This document shows, one piece after another, positions 28,711 to 38,475 of a stretch of 64,000 nt of DNA. The DNA comes from Mariniflexile gromovii (GTDB taxonomy: Bacteria; Bacteroidota; Bacteroidia; Flavobacteriales; Flavobacteriaceae): positions 1 through 64,000 of the forward strand of contig NZ_JAGJCB010000003.1 of the NCBI RefSeq assembly GCF_017814435.1. Direction: 5' to 3'. A program made the position numbers and the translations under genes. How positions within the stretch are numbered: position 1 is the stretch's first letter; the number at the start of each line of letters is the position of its first letter. The notes beneath the pieces are model-generated. The model saw nothing but the letters and a program-made list of their open reading frames with translations, was not told where the DNA came from and did not search any database.

Positions 28711-29769
28711 TTACGCCACCTTTATTTTAAGCTTTACAACAAACATATTGTTGTCGTTTTTAATAATAAGTTTATAGTCACTTTTTTTGTACCCCAATGC
28801 GAGTCTTTTTTTTACATTTTCTAAACCTATGCCACTGGAATGGTTAAAACGCTCTTCATGCTCTGTTTTTAAGGGCATTGGATTAGAGATTCTAAAGTAA
28901 AGAAAATCTTTTCTAATTATTAAACTTATGTCAATTTTAACTTTTCCAATGTTTTTATGGGCGCCATGTTTAAAGGCATTTTCTATGAACGATAACAGCA
29001 ATATTGGTGCAATTTCCTTATCTTGAATATCGCCGGAAATAGACATGTTTATTTCAAGTTCATCATTATGCCGAATGCGTTCTAAATCAATATAGTTTTG
29101 AATACAAAGTATTTCGTTTTCCAAGGATTGTTTTTTGTTTGCGGTTTCATATAATAGGTAGCGCATCAATTCAGAAAGCATTAAAATAATTTTAGGTGTT
29201 TTTTTAGAATTTTCAACCGCTAAAGAATATATGTTGTTTAAGGTGTTAAAAAAGAAGTGGGGAGAAATTTGGGTTTTTAAAAAAAGAAGTTCAGTTTCTA
29301 ATTGTGCTTTTTCTAAATCGGCCACCCGTCTGTGTTCATTTAAAAAGTCTAATGTTATTTTAATGGCGGTAACAAAGGTTATTACGTAAAGTTCGCCAAT
29401 CATCATATCTATGGTGTAATTAAGTGTTAACCTGTCGGTAGGGACGGGGCCTTCGGGCCATACGTTATTACTAACTAAATAATAGGTAAGGTTGAATTTC
29501 ACTATAACCATTAAAAATATGGAGGTGAGAATTAATATAATGTAGGTTATATACCGTTTTTTAAATACAAAATTTGGCATAAGAAAGTATATATTAAAAT
29601 AACTTAATGCCATATGAATGGGAAATCCGAACAAATTTGTTTTGAACGAGTATAGGTAATCATCAAAGTAACTGCCCCATTTAAAAACATTAAAAAGAAA
29701 GTATATAGACCAAAATATGATATGATGGTAAATAGATATCTTATATATGTTGTGTGAATTGAATTTCAT
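28711..29769 (-). CDS. LytS/YehU-type sensor histidine kinase
   Basis: The 352-residue inner-membrane protein has four hydrophobic segments in its first 150 residues, a coiled-coil linker (ADLEKAQLETELLFLKTQ) and the His_kinase motif TQISPHFFFNTLNNIYSLA with the phosphorylated His. A HATPase domain follows (LLSFIENAFKHG; HSSGIGLENVKKRLALGY). There is no large periplasmic sensor domain, so the signal is probably sensed at the membrane or through another protein. It is divergent from the GH92 gene, with a 128-base shared spacer. Confidence 0.93.
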   Translation of the reverse strand: MKFNSHNIYKISIYHHIIFWSIYFLFNVFKWGSYFDDYLYSFKTNLFGFPIHMALSYFNIYFLMPNFVFKKRYITYIILILTSIFLMVIVKFNLTYYLVSNNVWPEGPVPTDRLTLNYTIDMMIGELYVITFVTAIKITLDFLNEHRRVADLEKAQLETELLFLKTQISPHFFFNTLNNIYSLAVENSKKTPKIILMLSELMRYLLYETANKKQSLENEILCIQNYIDLERIRHNDELEINMSISGDIQDKEIAPILLLSFIENAFKHGAHKNIGKVKIDISLIIRKDFLYFRISNPMPLKTEHEERFNHSSGIGLENVKKRLALGYKKSDYKLIIKNDNNMFVVKLKIKVA

Positions 29770-29897
29770 TTTAAAGAGAATTGTTTATTTATTGTTTTTT
29801 TTGGTGTTTAACTGTGTTCTTATGTCATCCGTCTAAATTACTTTCATTAATAATTAAATTTATGAAATTTTATAAAATCAATATGCTAAATAATCAA

Positions 29898-32141
29898 ATG
29901 AAACACGTATCACTACTTTTTTTACTGGTAGTTTTTGCAGTAAGTTGCAACAAAAGTATTAGTAAAAAGGAAACCGAAGTACAATTTTTAACAAAATATG
30001 TAAATCCGTTTATAGGTACAGGTGGTCATGGGCACACCTACCCTGGTGCTACAGTGCCTTTTGGTATGCTACAAGTAAGCCCTGTAAATGGCGTAAGTAA
30101 CTGGGATTGGTGTTCTGGATACCATTACTCCGATTCTGTTGCGATAGGTTTTAGTCATTTAAGTTTAAGTGGTACGGGAATTGGCGATTTAGCCGATATA
30201 TTATTTATGCCCGTTAACAAGGAGGTAGATTTAACCATCATGCCATCCCATCGAGATTCACTGCCATACAAATCGGCTTACAATCATAAAAACGAGAAGG
30301 CTACCCCAGGATATTATCAGGTTTTGCTTGAAGATAATAAGGTGAATGCGGAGTTAACAACATCACTTAGAACAGCATTTCATAAATATACGTTTAACGA
30401 ATCTGAAAAACAATCTGTTGTCATAGACTTGGGTTTTGCTATCAATTGGGATAAAGCTACCAATACACTTATACAGGTTGAAGATGCTTATACTGTATCG
30501 GGTTACCGTTTTAGTACAGGTTGGGCAAAAAACCAAAAAGTATTTTTTGTTGCAAAGTTTTCTAAACCAATAGCAGCATACAGTTTGGTGTCCGACAAAC
30601 AAAAGGTTGAAAAAATGGATAGCACTACCGTAAAATCTGCAGCACAATTCTTTTTCAATGAAAATGAAGGGAAAGAATTGTTGGTAAAAGTGGCACTTTC
30701 ATCTGTAAGTATAGATAATGCAAAAGATAATTTAGATGAAGGTTTTGATTTTGAATCGGTAAAAACCCAAGCAGAAAACACATGGAACGAAGCCTTATCT
30801 ACCATACAGGTTGAATCACCGGTCGATTCCTTAAAAACCATTTTTTACACCGCCATGTACCATGCACAATTGGCGCCCGTTACCTTTAGCGATAAAAATG
30901 GACAATTTAGAAAAGAAAATGATAGCATTATAACAGCCAAGAGCTATACAGCATATTCTACATTATCATTGTGGGATACATTTAGAGCAGAACACCCCTT
31001 ACTTTCATTAATAGCAGCAGATAGAGTGTCCGATATGGTAAACACGATGCTTGAGTATTACAGTACAAAAAGCATCTTACCGGTTTGGACACTTTATGGT
31101 AATGAAACAAATACCATGACGGGGTACCATTCCATTCCGGTGATTGTAGAAGCTTATTTAAAAGGTATTAGAGGTTTTGATGCCGAAAAAGCTTATGAAG
31201 CCATGAAAACTACCATGATGCAGGATGAGCGTGGTTTGAAGCATTATAAAAAGTATGGTTACATACCTTATAATTTGTTAGACGAATCGGTTACCATTAC
31301 CCTTGAATATGCTTATAACGATTGGTGCGTTGCTCAAATGGCAAAAGCATTGGGTAAAGAAGCCGATTATAAATTCTTTTTAAACCGATCAAAAGCATAT
31401 CAATATTTATTTGATGATAAAACTGGATTCATGCGTGGTAAAGCCGAAGATGGCGTTTCATGGCACGAACCTTTTGATGCAAAATATTCAAACCATAGAG
31501 AACATACCGATTATACCGAAGGCAATGCTTGGCAACATAGTTGGTTTTTGCCGCATGATGTTGAAGATTTTATAAAGTTACATGGTAGCAACGACCTTTT
31601 TACCGACAGATTAGAGCAGCTTTTTACCGAAAGTTCTGAAATTACAGGAAGCAACGTTTCTGCTGATATTTCTGGCTTAATAGGGCAATACGCTCATGGA
31701 AACGAACCTAGTCATCATATAGCATATCTATTTAACCGTGCAGGTAAGCCATGGCGCACACAATATTGGGTAAACCATATTTTAAAAACGCAATACAATA
31801 CCACACCTAACGGATTGAGCGGTAATGAAGATTGCGGACAAATGAGTGCTTGGTATGTATTAAGCTCTATAGGCTTGTATCCCATGAACCCTGCTTCAAC
31901 CGAATACGAAATAGGAAGTCCTGTTTTCAAAAAATCCACCATAACGCTTCCCAACGGAAAAACCTTTACCATTAAAGCAGAAAATGTTTCTGATAAAAAT
32001 ATTTATATACAGTCGGCAACGCTTAATGGCACTTTATTTAACCAAACCAACATTTCCCATAAAACAATATTAAACGGAGGCACGCTTCACTTTGTTATGG
32101 GTAATACTCCAAATAAAAACTGGGGGACCAAAAACCAATAA
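29898..32141 (+). CDS. GH92 exo-alpha-mannosidase, lipoprotein
   Basis: I place the start at 29898 (MKHVSLLFLLVVFAVSC; 747 residues) because it gives a clean lipoprotein signal; the frame is open from 29781 without such a signal. The protein is a two-domain GH92 enzyme, calcium-dependent and inverting. It shows FVNPFIGTGGHGHTYPGA-like residues, FSHLSLSGTGIGD, LWDTFRAEHPL and GNAWQHSWFLPHD. The conserved GNEPSHH Glu and the Asp in NEDCGQMSAW are the expected catalytic acids. It trims terminal alpha-mannose from N-glycans. It is followed after 20 bases by a sodium symporter gene. Confidence 0.95.
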   Translation: MKHVSLLFLLVVFAVSCNKSISKKETEVQFLTKYVNPFIGTGGHGHTYPGATVPFGMLQVSPVNGVSNWDWCSGYHYSDSVAIGFSHLSLSGTGIGDLADILFMPVNKEVDLTIMPSHRDSLPYKSAYNHKNEKATPGYYQVLLEDNKVNAELTTSLRTAFHKYTFNESEKQSVVIDLGFAINWDKATNTLIQVEDAYTVSGYRFSTGWAKNQKVFFVAKFSKPIAAYSLVSDKQKVEKMDSTTVKSAAQFFFNENEGKELLVKVALSSVSIDNAKDNLDEGFDFESVKTQAENTWNEALSTIQVESPVDSLKTIFYTAMYHAQLAPVTFSDKNGQFRKENDSIITAKSYTAYSTLSLWDTFRAEHPLLSLIAADRVSDMVNTMLEYYSTKSILPVWTLYGNETNTMTGYHSIPVIVEAYLKGIRGFDAEKAYEAMKTTMMQDERGLKHYKKYGYIPYNLLDESVTITLEYAYNDWCVAQMAKALGKEADYKFFLNRSKAYQYLFDDKTGFMRGKAEDGVSWHEPFDAKYSNHREHTDYTEGNAWQHSWFLPHDVEDFIKLHGSNDLFTDRLEQLFTESSEITGSNVSADISGLIGQYAHGNEPSHHIAYLFNRAGKPWRTQYWVNHILKTQYNTTPNGLSGNEDCGQMSAWYVLSSIGLYPMNPASTEYEIGSPVFKKSTITLPNGKTFTIKAENVSDKNIYIQSATLNGTLFNQTNISHKTILNGGTLHFVMGNTPNKNWGTKNQ

Positions 32142-32161
32142 CCAAAAACAAAAAACCAATA

Positions 32162-34039
32162 ATGAATTTAATCGATGTTTCAATAATAGCCCTTTACATA
32201 GTCTTAACACTGGGTATCGGTATTTGGGTGTCTAAAAGAGCATCGCAAGGGTTAGATTCATATTTCTTAGGAGGAAAATCAATCAAATGGTATTATTTGG
32301 GCTTAAGTAACGGCTCAGGTATGTTCGATGTTTCTGGTACTGCGTGGATGGTTGGTATCCTATTTTTGTATGGTGCTAAAAGTTTTATGTTTATGTGGAT
32401 GTGGCCTATTTGGAACCAGATTTTCATCATGATTTTTTTAGCGGCATGGATAAGGAAATCAGATATCATGACAGGCTCCGAATGGATTTTAACCCGTTTT
32501 GGAGATGATAGGGCAGGTAGGGCATCACATTTAATTGTGGCTATTTTTGCCGTTATAGCATCCATAGGTTTTATAGCCTATTTTTTTGAAGGTGTGGGTA
32601 AGTTTTTAACCATTATCCTGCCTTGGGATTTAACATTTGTTTTCAATAACAGTGTTGTTTTTACCTCCGATCAAAGTTATGCGTTGGGCATTATTTTTTT
32701 AACAACCATTTACACCATTAAGGGTGGTATGTTTTCGGTAGTTGCTACCGAGGTGTTGCAATATATTATCATGGTTGTAGCAGGCATTTTAATTGCAGTA
32801 TATGCTTTTGTTACCGTTTCGGATGTTGAGATAAGCAATATCATTTCTGCGGAATGGAAAAATATTTTCTTCGATTCTGAATTAAATGGATCTTGGTCTG
32901 CAAAGTATGCGGCTTTTAATAATTTAATTGATGCTCAAGGCTATAAAATGTTTGGGGCATTTATAGGCATGTCGCTTTTTAAAGGTTTTTTTGCAAGTAT
33001 TGCGGGTCCAACACCTAGTTATGATATGCAACGTATTTTATCAACCAGATCGGTAAAAGAAGCTGCTTACATGAGTGGTTTTACCAATTTAATTCTTTTT
33101 ATCCCTCGATATTTGCTTATTGGTGGTGTTGTAATTTTGGCATTGGTTTATTTGGCGCCAACCATGGCTACATCAACCGATTTAAGTTTGGCCGATTTAG
33201 AAGTTATATTGCCCAAAGTCATCAATAACCATGTGCCAGTGGGTATAAAAGGCTTGTTGTTGGCAGGACTTTTAGCGGCATTTATGTCTACGTTTTCAGC
33301 TTTTGTAAACTCAAGTCCCGCATATATTGTAAACGATATTTATAAAAAATACTTTAAACCTTCGGCAACATCTCAACATTATATAAGAGTTAGCCACGTG
33401 GCATCTTTTGTGGTCGTTATATTGGGTGTGGTTATGGGCTTTTTTGCAGATTCCATTAATTCCATAACTTTATGGATTACCAGTGCTTTATATGGAGGTT
33501 ATGTGGCGGCAAACTTTTTAAAATGGATTTGGTGGCGCTTCAATGGTTGGGGGTATTTCTGGGGAATGACCTCTGGGTTAATCATAGCAACCTTACAGTT
33601 TTTATTGGATAAAAATAGTGGTAATTTTGAAACAGGTTCTACGTTATATAACATTGCCCAAATTCCAGCTATTTATGTTTTTCCAGTTATATTTATAGTA
33701 TCGCTTTTAGGCTCTTTTTTAGGTACCTATTTAACACCGGCAACCAATATGGAAACCTTAAAAAGTTTTTATAAAAACGTAAGACCTTGGGGTTTTTGGA
33801 AACCCGTTTATAAAGCATTGCACGCTGAAGATAAAGATATTACTAAGAATACAGATTTTAGTATGGATATGCTAAACTGTATCATTGGTATCATTTGGCA
33901 ATCCAGCATGATTTTATTGCCTATATATTTTATGATACGCGATTATCCTAAAACTTGGGTGGCTTTTGCGGTTTTCATTTTAACTTCAGCTATTTTAAAA
34001 TTCACCTGGTTGGATAAAGTAAAAAAGTACAAAGATTAA
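32162..34039 (+). CDS. Sodium:solute symporter (SSS family)
   Basis: The 625-residue inner-membrane protein has about 13-14 hydrophobic segments. LGLSNGSGMFDVSGTAWMVG and SIAGPTPSYDMQRILSTRS match the sodium and substrate regions of SSS sugar transporters. Its C-terminal tail has one more hydrophobic hairpin (SMILLPIYF and VAFAVFILTSAILKF). The position between GH92 and GH130 suggests uptake of a mannose-containing sugar such as Man-GlcNAc or mannose. A decayed copy of the tail of a related transporter lies directly downstream. Confidence 0.92.
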   Translation: MNLIDVSIIALYIVLTLGIGIWVSKRASQGLDSYFLGGKSIKWYYLGLSNGSGMFDVSGTAWMVGILFLYGAKSFMFMWMWPIWNQIFIMIFLAAWIRKSDIMTGSEWILTRFGDDRAGRASHLIVAIFAVIASIGFIAYFFEGVGKFLTIILPWDLTFVFNNSVVFTSDQSYALGIIFLTTIYTIKGGMFSVVATEVLQYIIMVVAGILIAVYAFVTVSDVEISNIISAEWKNIFFDSELNGSWSAKYAAFNNLIDAQGYKMFGAFIGMSLFKGFFASIAGPTPSYDMQRILSTRSVKEAAYMSGFTNLILFIPRYLLIGGVVILALVYLAPTMATSTDLSLADLEVILPKVINNHVPVGIKGLLLAGLLAAFMSTFSAFVNSSPAYIVNDIYKKYFKPSATSQHYIRVSHVASFVVVILGVVMGFFADSINSITLWITSALYGGYVAANFLKWIWWRFNGWGYFWGMTSGLIIATLQFLLDKNSGNFETGSTLYNIAQIPAIYVFPVIFIVSLLGSFLGTYLTPATNMETLKSFYKNVRPWGFWKPVYKALHAEDKDITKNTDFSMDMLNCIIGIIWQSSMILLPIYFMIRDYPKTWVAFAVFILTSAILKFTWLDKVKKYKD

Positions 34040-34056
34040 GATTTAAAACGAACGCG

Positions 34057-34252
34057 ATGATCTATCAAGATAAGTTAGAAAGGTTAAGTTTGATGCTAGG
34101 TATTTTATGGCAATCGAGTATGTTGATGTTGCCTATATTTTTTGCAACACAAGATTACCCAAAAACATATATAACTTTAGCTGTTTTTATCATAACTTCA
34201 GTTATTTTAAAATTTCACTTGGTTAGATAAAGTAAAAAAATACAAAGATTAA
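34057..34252 (+). pseudogene. Remnant of a second sodium symporter tail
   Basis: A short frame at 34057-34230 encodes 57 residues. It matches the last about 55 residues of the upstream symporter (GILWQSSMLMLPIFF, DYPKT, AVFIITSVILKF). Near its end one extra T (AAATTTCAC where the intact gene has AAATTCACC) shifts the frame. Reading across it restores TWLDKVKKYKD and a stop at 34250-34252. By my count 38 of 56 residues then match, so it is a diverged paralogue rather than a fresh duplication. It is probably the only remaining piece of a deleted second transporter gene. A functional small membrane protein is possible but less likely. Confidence 0.82.
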
Positions 34253-34263
34253 GCAAATAGAAT

Positions 34264-35229
34264 ATGAGTAATATGCCCTGGCAAGATAAGCCTGAAAATT
34301 GTAAAGATGTGATGTGGCGCTATAGTGAAAATCCTATTATCGATAGGTATGCTATACCAACATCAAACAGTGTTTTTAATAGTGCCGTAGTGCCATTTAA
34401 AGATGGATTTGCAGGTGTTTTTAGATGTGATAATAAAGCGGTGCAAATGAATATTTTTGCTGGTTTCAGTAAAGATGGCATCCATTGGGATATTGAACAC
34501 GAACCCATACAAATGAAAGCAGGTAACACCGATATGATTGCATCCGATTATAAATACGACCCCCGAGTTGTTTTTATTGAAGACCGCTATTGGATTACTT
34601 GGTGCAATGGGTATCACGGTCCAACTATTGGTATCGGTTATACCTTCGATTTTAAGGAATTTTTTCAGTGTGAAAATGCGTTTTTGCCTTTTAACAGAAA
34701 TGGCGTATTGTTTCCAAAGAAAATAAATGGAAAATATGCCATGTTAAGCAGGCCAAGTGATAACGGTCACACACCTTTTGGCGATATTTACATAAGTTAT
34801 AGTCCTGATATGAAATATTGGGGCGAACATCGTTGCGTTATGAAAGCTTCAAATTTTGCAGATAGCGCATGGCAATGTACAAAAATTGGCGCAGGTCCCA
34901 TTCCTATTTTAACCAATGAAGGTTGGCTTATGATTTATCATGGCGTTATCAATACATGTAACGGGTTTAGGTATGCCATGGGTTCTGCACTTTTAGATGA
35001 AAACGAACCAGATAAAGTTAAATACAGAACGCAACCCTATTTGTTGGGGCCTGCCGAGTTGTACGAACAAGTGGGCGATGTGCCTAACGTGGTATTTCCT
35101 TGTGCGGCATTGTACAATACCGAAGAGGATAAATTAGCGGTTTATTATGGTGCAGCAGATACCGTAGTGGCTTTGGCTTTCGGAAAACTAAGTGAAGTGG
35201 TTGCATTTACAAAAAACAACAGTTTATAA
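34264..35229 (+). CDS. GH130 beta-mannoside phosphorylase
   Basis: The 321-residue protein has no signal peptide and so should be cytoplasmic. Five-bladed propeller motifs [24 protein letters not shown] and [22 protein letters not shown] are typical of GH130; Asp99 in YDPRV is the likely catalytic acid. The N-terminus resembles the subgroup acting on Man-beta-1,4-GlcNAc, the core of N-glycans, giving mannose-1-P and GlcNAc. That specificity is inferred from context: adjacent symporter, two GH92 genes and a PNGase F-type gene. GlcNAc released here would feed the NagB route. Confidence 0.92.
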   Translation: MSNMPWQDKPENCKDVMWRYSENPIIDRYAIPTSNSVFNSAVVPFKDGFAGVFRCDNKAVQMNIFAGFSKDGIHWDIEHEPIQMKAGNTDMIASDYKYDPRVVFIEDRYWITWCNGYHGPTIGIGYTFDFKEFFQCENAFLPFNRNGVLFPKKINGKYAMLSRPSDNGHTPFGDIYISYSPDMKYWGEHRCVMKASNFADSAWQCTKIGAGPIPILTNEGWLMIYHGVINTCNGFRYAMGSALLDENEPDKVKYRTQPYLLGPAELYEQVGDVPNVVFPCAALYNTEEDKLAVYYGAADTVVALAFGKLSEVVAFTKNNSL

Positions 35230-35237
35230 AGCTTAAA

Positions 35238-36308
35238 ATGAATTTAAAACTTAAATTCTTAATAGTGTTATTTGGTGGCATTTCAGCATTGGGTTGTTCG
35301 CAATCCCACATGGAAATAACCCCCAAAAGCTATATTGCTTATAAAACAACTGAAAGTATTAACATTGATGGCAAAGATTCCGATAGTTCGTGGCGTAAAA
35401 CCGAATGGACAAGCGCTTTTATAGATATTGAAGGTGTAAAACAGCCTAAATATAAAACCCAAGTAAAAATGCTTTGGGATGATACTTTTTTCTATATTTT
35501 GGCTAACATGGAAGAACCGCATGTTTGGGCGAATTTAACAAAACGCGATACCATTATTTTTTATAATAATGATTTTGAAGTGTTTATAGATCCAGATGGC
35601 GATACCCATAACTATTACGAATTGGAATTGAATGCCTTAAATACCGCATGGGATTTGTTTATAAATAAACCATACAGAGCCGACAATGTGGTGTTGAACG
35701 ATTGGAATATTACAGGTTTAAAATCGGCGGTAAAAGTACATGGCACGCTTAATAATCCTAACGATGTAGATGAAGGATGGACTTTAGAAATGGCCATTCC
35801 TTGGGCTGCTTATAAAACGGGGTATTTCCAAAAAAACGTCCCTTCAGATAAGTTCTGGAGAGTCAATTTTTCCCGTGTGAATTGGGATTTTCAAATTACC
35901 AAAGGCCAATATGAAAGAAAAAGGGATAGTAAAGGCAAGTTACTGCACGAATACAATTGGGTGTGGTCGCCCATGGGGGTTGTGAACATGCATGAACCCG
36001 AAAAATGGGGCTATGTGTATTTTTCATCAAAGCAAGTAGGAGCATCAGATAGTTTCAACATCTCTCAAGATGAAAAAATCAAATGGGCGTTGTACAAACT
36101 GTATCGAGCTCAAAATGCTTATTTTAAAAAACAAGGTAGTTATTTAGCTTCAATCGATAGCTTAACAAAAACAAGCATCATTGTTGACGGAAAAACATTA
36201 AAACCTAAATTAGAAAACCATAGTACGGGTTTTAATTTATCAATTCAAAGCCCATTTACTAATAAACTATTGACTGTTAAAGAAGATGGTAAATTCATAT
36301 CAAAATAA
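35238..36308 (+). CDS. CBM9-like domain lipoprotein
   Basis: The 356-residue protein has a lipobox (SALGC, Cys20). Residues about 35-260 form a CBM9-like carbohydrate-binding beta-sandwich: INIDGKDSDSSWRKTEWT, VKMLWDDTFFYILANMEEP, NNDFEVFIDPDGDTHNYYELELN and DEGWTLEMAIPW. The C-terminal 90 residues are helical (KWALYKLYRAQNAYFKKQG) and of unknown function. No catalytic motif is visible. It may hold glycopeptides at the cell surface or in the periplasm. It abuts the GH130 gene (8 bases) and the following gene. Confidence 0.82.
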   Translation: MNLKLKFLIVLFGGISALGCSQSHMEITPKSYIAYKTTESINIDGKDSDSSWRKTEWTSAFIDIEGVKQPKYKTQVKMLWDDTFFYILANMEEPHVWANLTKRDTIIFYNNDFEVFIDPDGDTHNYYELELNALNTAWDLFINKPYRADNVVLNDWNITGLKSAVKVHGTLNNPNDVDEGWTLEMAIPWAAYKTGYFQKNVPSDKFWRVNFSRVNWDFQITKGQYERKRDSKGKLLHEYNWVWSPMGVVNMHEPEKWGYVYFSSKQVGASDSFNISQDEKIKWALYKLYRAQNAYFKKQGSYLASIDSLTKTSIIVDGKTLKPKLENHSTGFNLSIQSPFTNKLLTVKEDGKFISK

Positions 36309-36315
36309 AAAACTT

Positions 36316-37428
36316 ATGCAATTATTAAAAATAGCCTTTTTTTCACTGGCGCTCATGTTTGTATCATGCAACACGAACGAAAAATCTAAGGAACAAACTG
36401 AAAATGAAAAAACAGCGGTAAAAGAGCCACGTTTTAAATACTGGAATTGGATTACCGTGGGGCATAAAAAATCCGATTCGGCTTATGCAGCGCATTTCAA
36501 CAAATTAAAAAGTTACGGTATTGATGCGGTTTTGATAAATTCTGGTGCCGACCCTAAGCTATTAAAAAGAGTAGCGCCCATAGCAAAAAAAGCTGGTTTG
36601 GAAGTACATGCGTGGATGTTTACCACCAACAGACCTGGAGATTCCATTGCGTTACAACACCCAGAATGGTACATGGTAAGCCGCAGCGGAAAATCTTGTT
36701 TTAATAAAGATGAAAGACCCTATGTTGGCTACTACCAATGGTTATCACCAAGTCACTCTGAAGCTCGGAAACATATTTTAAGTCTGGTTGAAGGTTTGGC
36801 AGAAGTAGAAGGCGTCACCAGTGTACATTTAGATTATATTCGTTATCCCGATGTGTATTTGCCCATTGGTTTATTGCCGAAATACAATTTAGAACAAGAA
36901 GAAGAGTTACCGGATTACGATTTTGATTATTCCGATGCGAGTGTTGAAAAGTTTATGGCACTACATCATAAAGATCCAAGAAAAATGGAAAATCCTGCTA
37001 TTGATATTGAATGGAAAAATTTTCGTTTAAACGAAATAAAATCATTGGTTGATGAAGCTTACGATATTGTTCATAAACACAACAAAAAATTAAGTGCCGC
37101 CGTATTTCCTTATCCGGAAATGGCAGACCACATGGTGCGTCAACGTTGGGATAAATGGAAAATTGATATGGTATTGCCCATGATTTATTATAATTTTTAT
37201 AATGAAGAATTAGATTGGATAGGGTATGCAACCAAACAAGGCATAGAAGATTTAGAAGGTAGACCAACCGAACTGCATACGGGTTTATATACCCCTAAAT
37301 TAAGTAATGCCGATTTAAAAGAAGCCATTCAAATGGCAAAAGATAATGGTGCAAAAGGCGTTGCGTTTTTTGACGATTACACACTTTCAGATGAACAATT
37401 TGAAATTATAAAAGCTTCAAAAGAATAA
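36316..37428 (+). CDS. GHL10-like putative glycoside hydrolase, lipoprotein
   Basis: I start at 36316 (MQLLKIAFFSLALMFVSC; 370 residues), which gives a lipoprotein signal with Cys18; the frame is open from 36286. The mature protein is a TIM-barrel-like member of the glycosyl-hydrolase-like 10 group. It shows FKYWNWITVG, GIDAVLINSGADP, VHAWMFTTNRPGD, VTSVHLDYIRYPD and DMVLPMIYYNFYNEE. The Asp in HLDYIRYP sits where a catalytic residue is expected. Substrates of this group are mostly unknown. Its place among N-glycan genes makes it a candidate for an untested glycan-cleaving activity. Confidence 0.8.
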   Translation: MQLLKIAFFSLALMFVSCNTNEKSKEQTENEKTAVKEPRFKYWNWITVGHKKSDSAYAAHFNKLKSYGIDAVLINSGADPKLLKRVAPIAKKAGLEVHAWMFTTNRPGDSIALQHPEWYMVSRSGKSCFNKDERPYVGYYQWLSPSHSEARKHILSLVEGLAEVEGVTSVHLDYIRYPDVYLPIGLLPKYNLEQEEELPDYDFDYSDASVEKFMALHHKDPRKMENPAIDIEWKNFRLNEIKSLVDEAYDIVHKHNKKLSAAVFPYPEMADHMVRQRWDKWKIDMVLPMIYYNFYNEELDWIGYATKQGIEDLEGRPTELHTGLYTPKLSNADLKEAIQMAKDNGAKGVAFFDDYTLSDEQFEIIKASKE

Positions 37429-37447
37429 CAGTTTATGTAAAAGTACT

Positions 37448-38458
37448 ATGTCAGGCAGAAGAAAATTTATAAAAAAGGCGGCATTAGGAACCGTTGGTAT
37501 AAGTACAGCTTTTAACACCATAACAGCAACCGAAAACCAGAAGGCACTAATTACTGATGCAAAAAAAGTAAAAAAGCCTGTTATAATTTCTACTTGGCGA
37601 CATGGGTTGGCTGCTAACGAAGAAGCTTGGAAACAATTAAAAAATGGAGCAACTGCTCTTGATGCCATTGTAGCCGGCGTAGGTGTTTCTGAAGGCGATC
37701 CAGAAGTAAGAAGTGTAGGTTATGGCGGTTTACCCGACCGAGAAGGAAAAGTAACTCTCGATGCCTGCATTATGGATAAAAACAGCAATTGTGGTGCTGT
37801 GTCATTTGTACAAGGTATCAAGCATCCTATTGCTGTGGCCCAAAAAGTTTTAGAAAACACGCCACACGTAATGCTTTCTGGTGAAGGTGCTTTGCAGTTT
37901 GCCTTATCGGAAGGTTTTAAAAAAGAAAATTTACTGACTGATAAATCTAAGTTAGCTTGGGAAAAGTGGTTGGAAAGTTCAAAATATAAGCCTGTTATCA
38001 ATATCGAAAATCACGACACTATTAGTATGTTGGTTTTAGATGAAGATGGTAACTTAGCAGGTGGTTGTACCACAAGCGGTGCCGCTTGGAAAATGCATGG
38101 TCGCGTGGGCGATTCGCCCATTATTGGTGCAGGTCTGTTTTTAGATAATGAGGTAGGTGCAGCTGCCGCTACAGGATTAGGTGAAGCAGTTGTTAGAACC
38201 GCCGGAAGCGCCATGGTAGTGGAGTTGATGCGCCAAGGGAAATCGCCTTATCAAGCCTGTAAAGAAATTGTAGAACGCATTTACAACAAGCATAAAAACC
38301 ACAAGGACATGGAATATCTTCAAGTGGGTTTTATAGCAATCAATAAAAAAGGTGAACATGCCGGTTACAGCGTAAGACCTGGTTTTAATTATGCTATTCA
38401 CGATGAAGAAAAGGGTAATAGAATGGAGCCAGCTGATGCTAAAATGGCTAAAAATTAA
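37448..38458 (+). CDS. N4-(beta-N-acetylglucosaminyl)-L-asparaginase, Tat-exported
   Basis: The 336-residue glycosylasparaginase cleaves the GlcNAc-Asn bond of glycoasparagines. A twin-arginine signal (SGRRKFIKKAALGTVGIS) directs the folded precursor to the periplasm. It is an Ntn hydrolase that splits itself before Thr191 in HDTISMLVLD, which becomes the nucleophile. GGCTTSGAAWKMHGRVGDSP and GAGLFLDNEVGAAAATGLGE form the substrate pocket. The gene is separated from the next GH92 gene by a strong hairpin. It would finish removal of the sugar-amino acid link after peptide breakdown. Confidence 0.95.
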   Translation: MSGRRKFIKKAALGTVGISTAFNTITATENQKALITDAKKVKKPVIISTWRHGLAANEEAWKQLKNGATALDAIVAGVGVSEGDPEVRSVGYGGLPDREGKVTLDACIMDKNSNCGAVSFVQGIKHPIAVAQKVLENTPHVMLSGEGALQFALSEGFKKENLLTDKSKLAWEKWLESSKYKPVINIENHDTISMLVLDEDGNLAGGCTTSGAAWKMHGRVGDSPIIGAGLFLDNEVGAAAATGLGEAVVRTAGSAMVVELMRQGKSPYQACKEIVERIYNKHKNHKDMEYLQVGFIAINKKGEHAGYSVRPGFNYAIHDEEKGNRMEPADAKMAKN

Positions 38459-38475
38459 GATTAATAATTGAGTTA

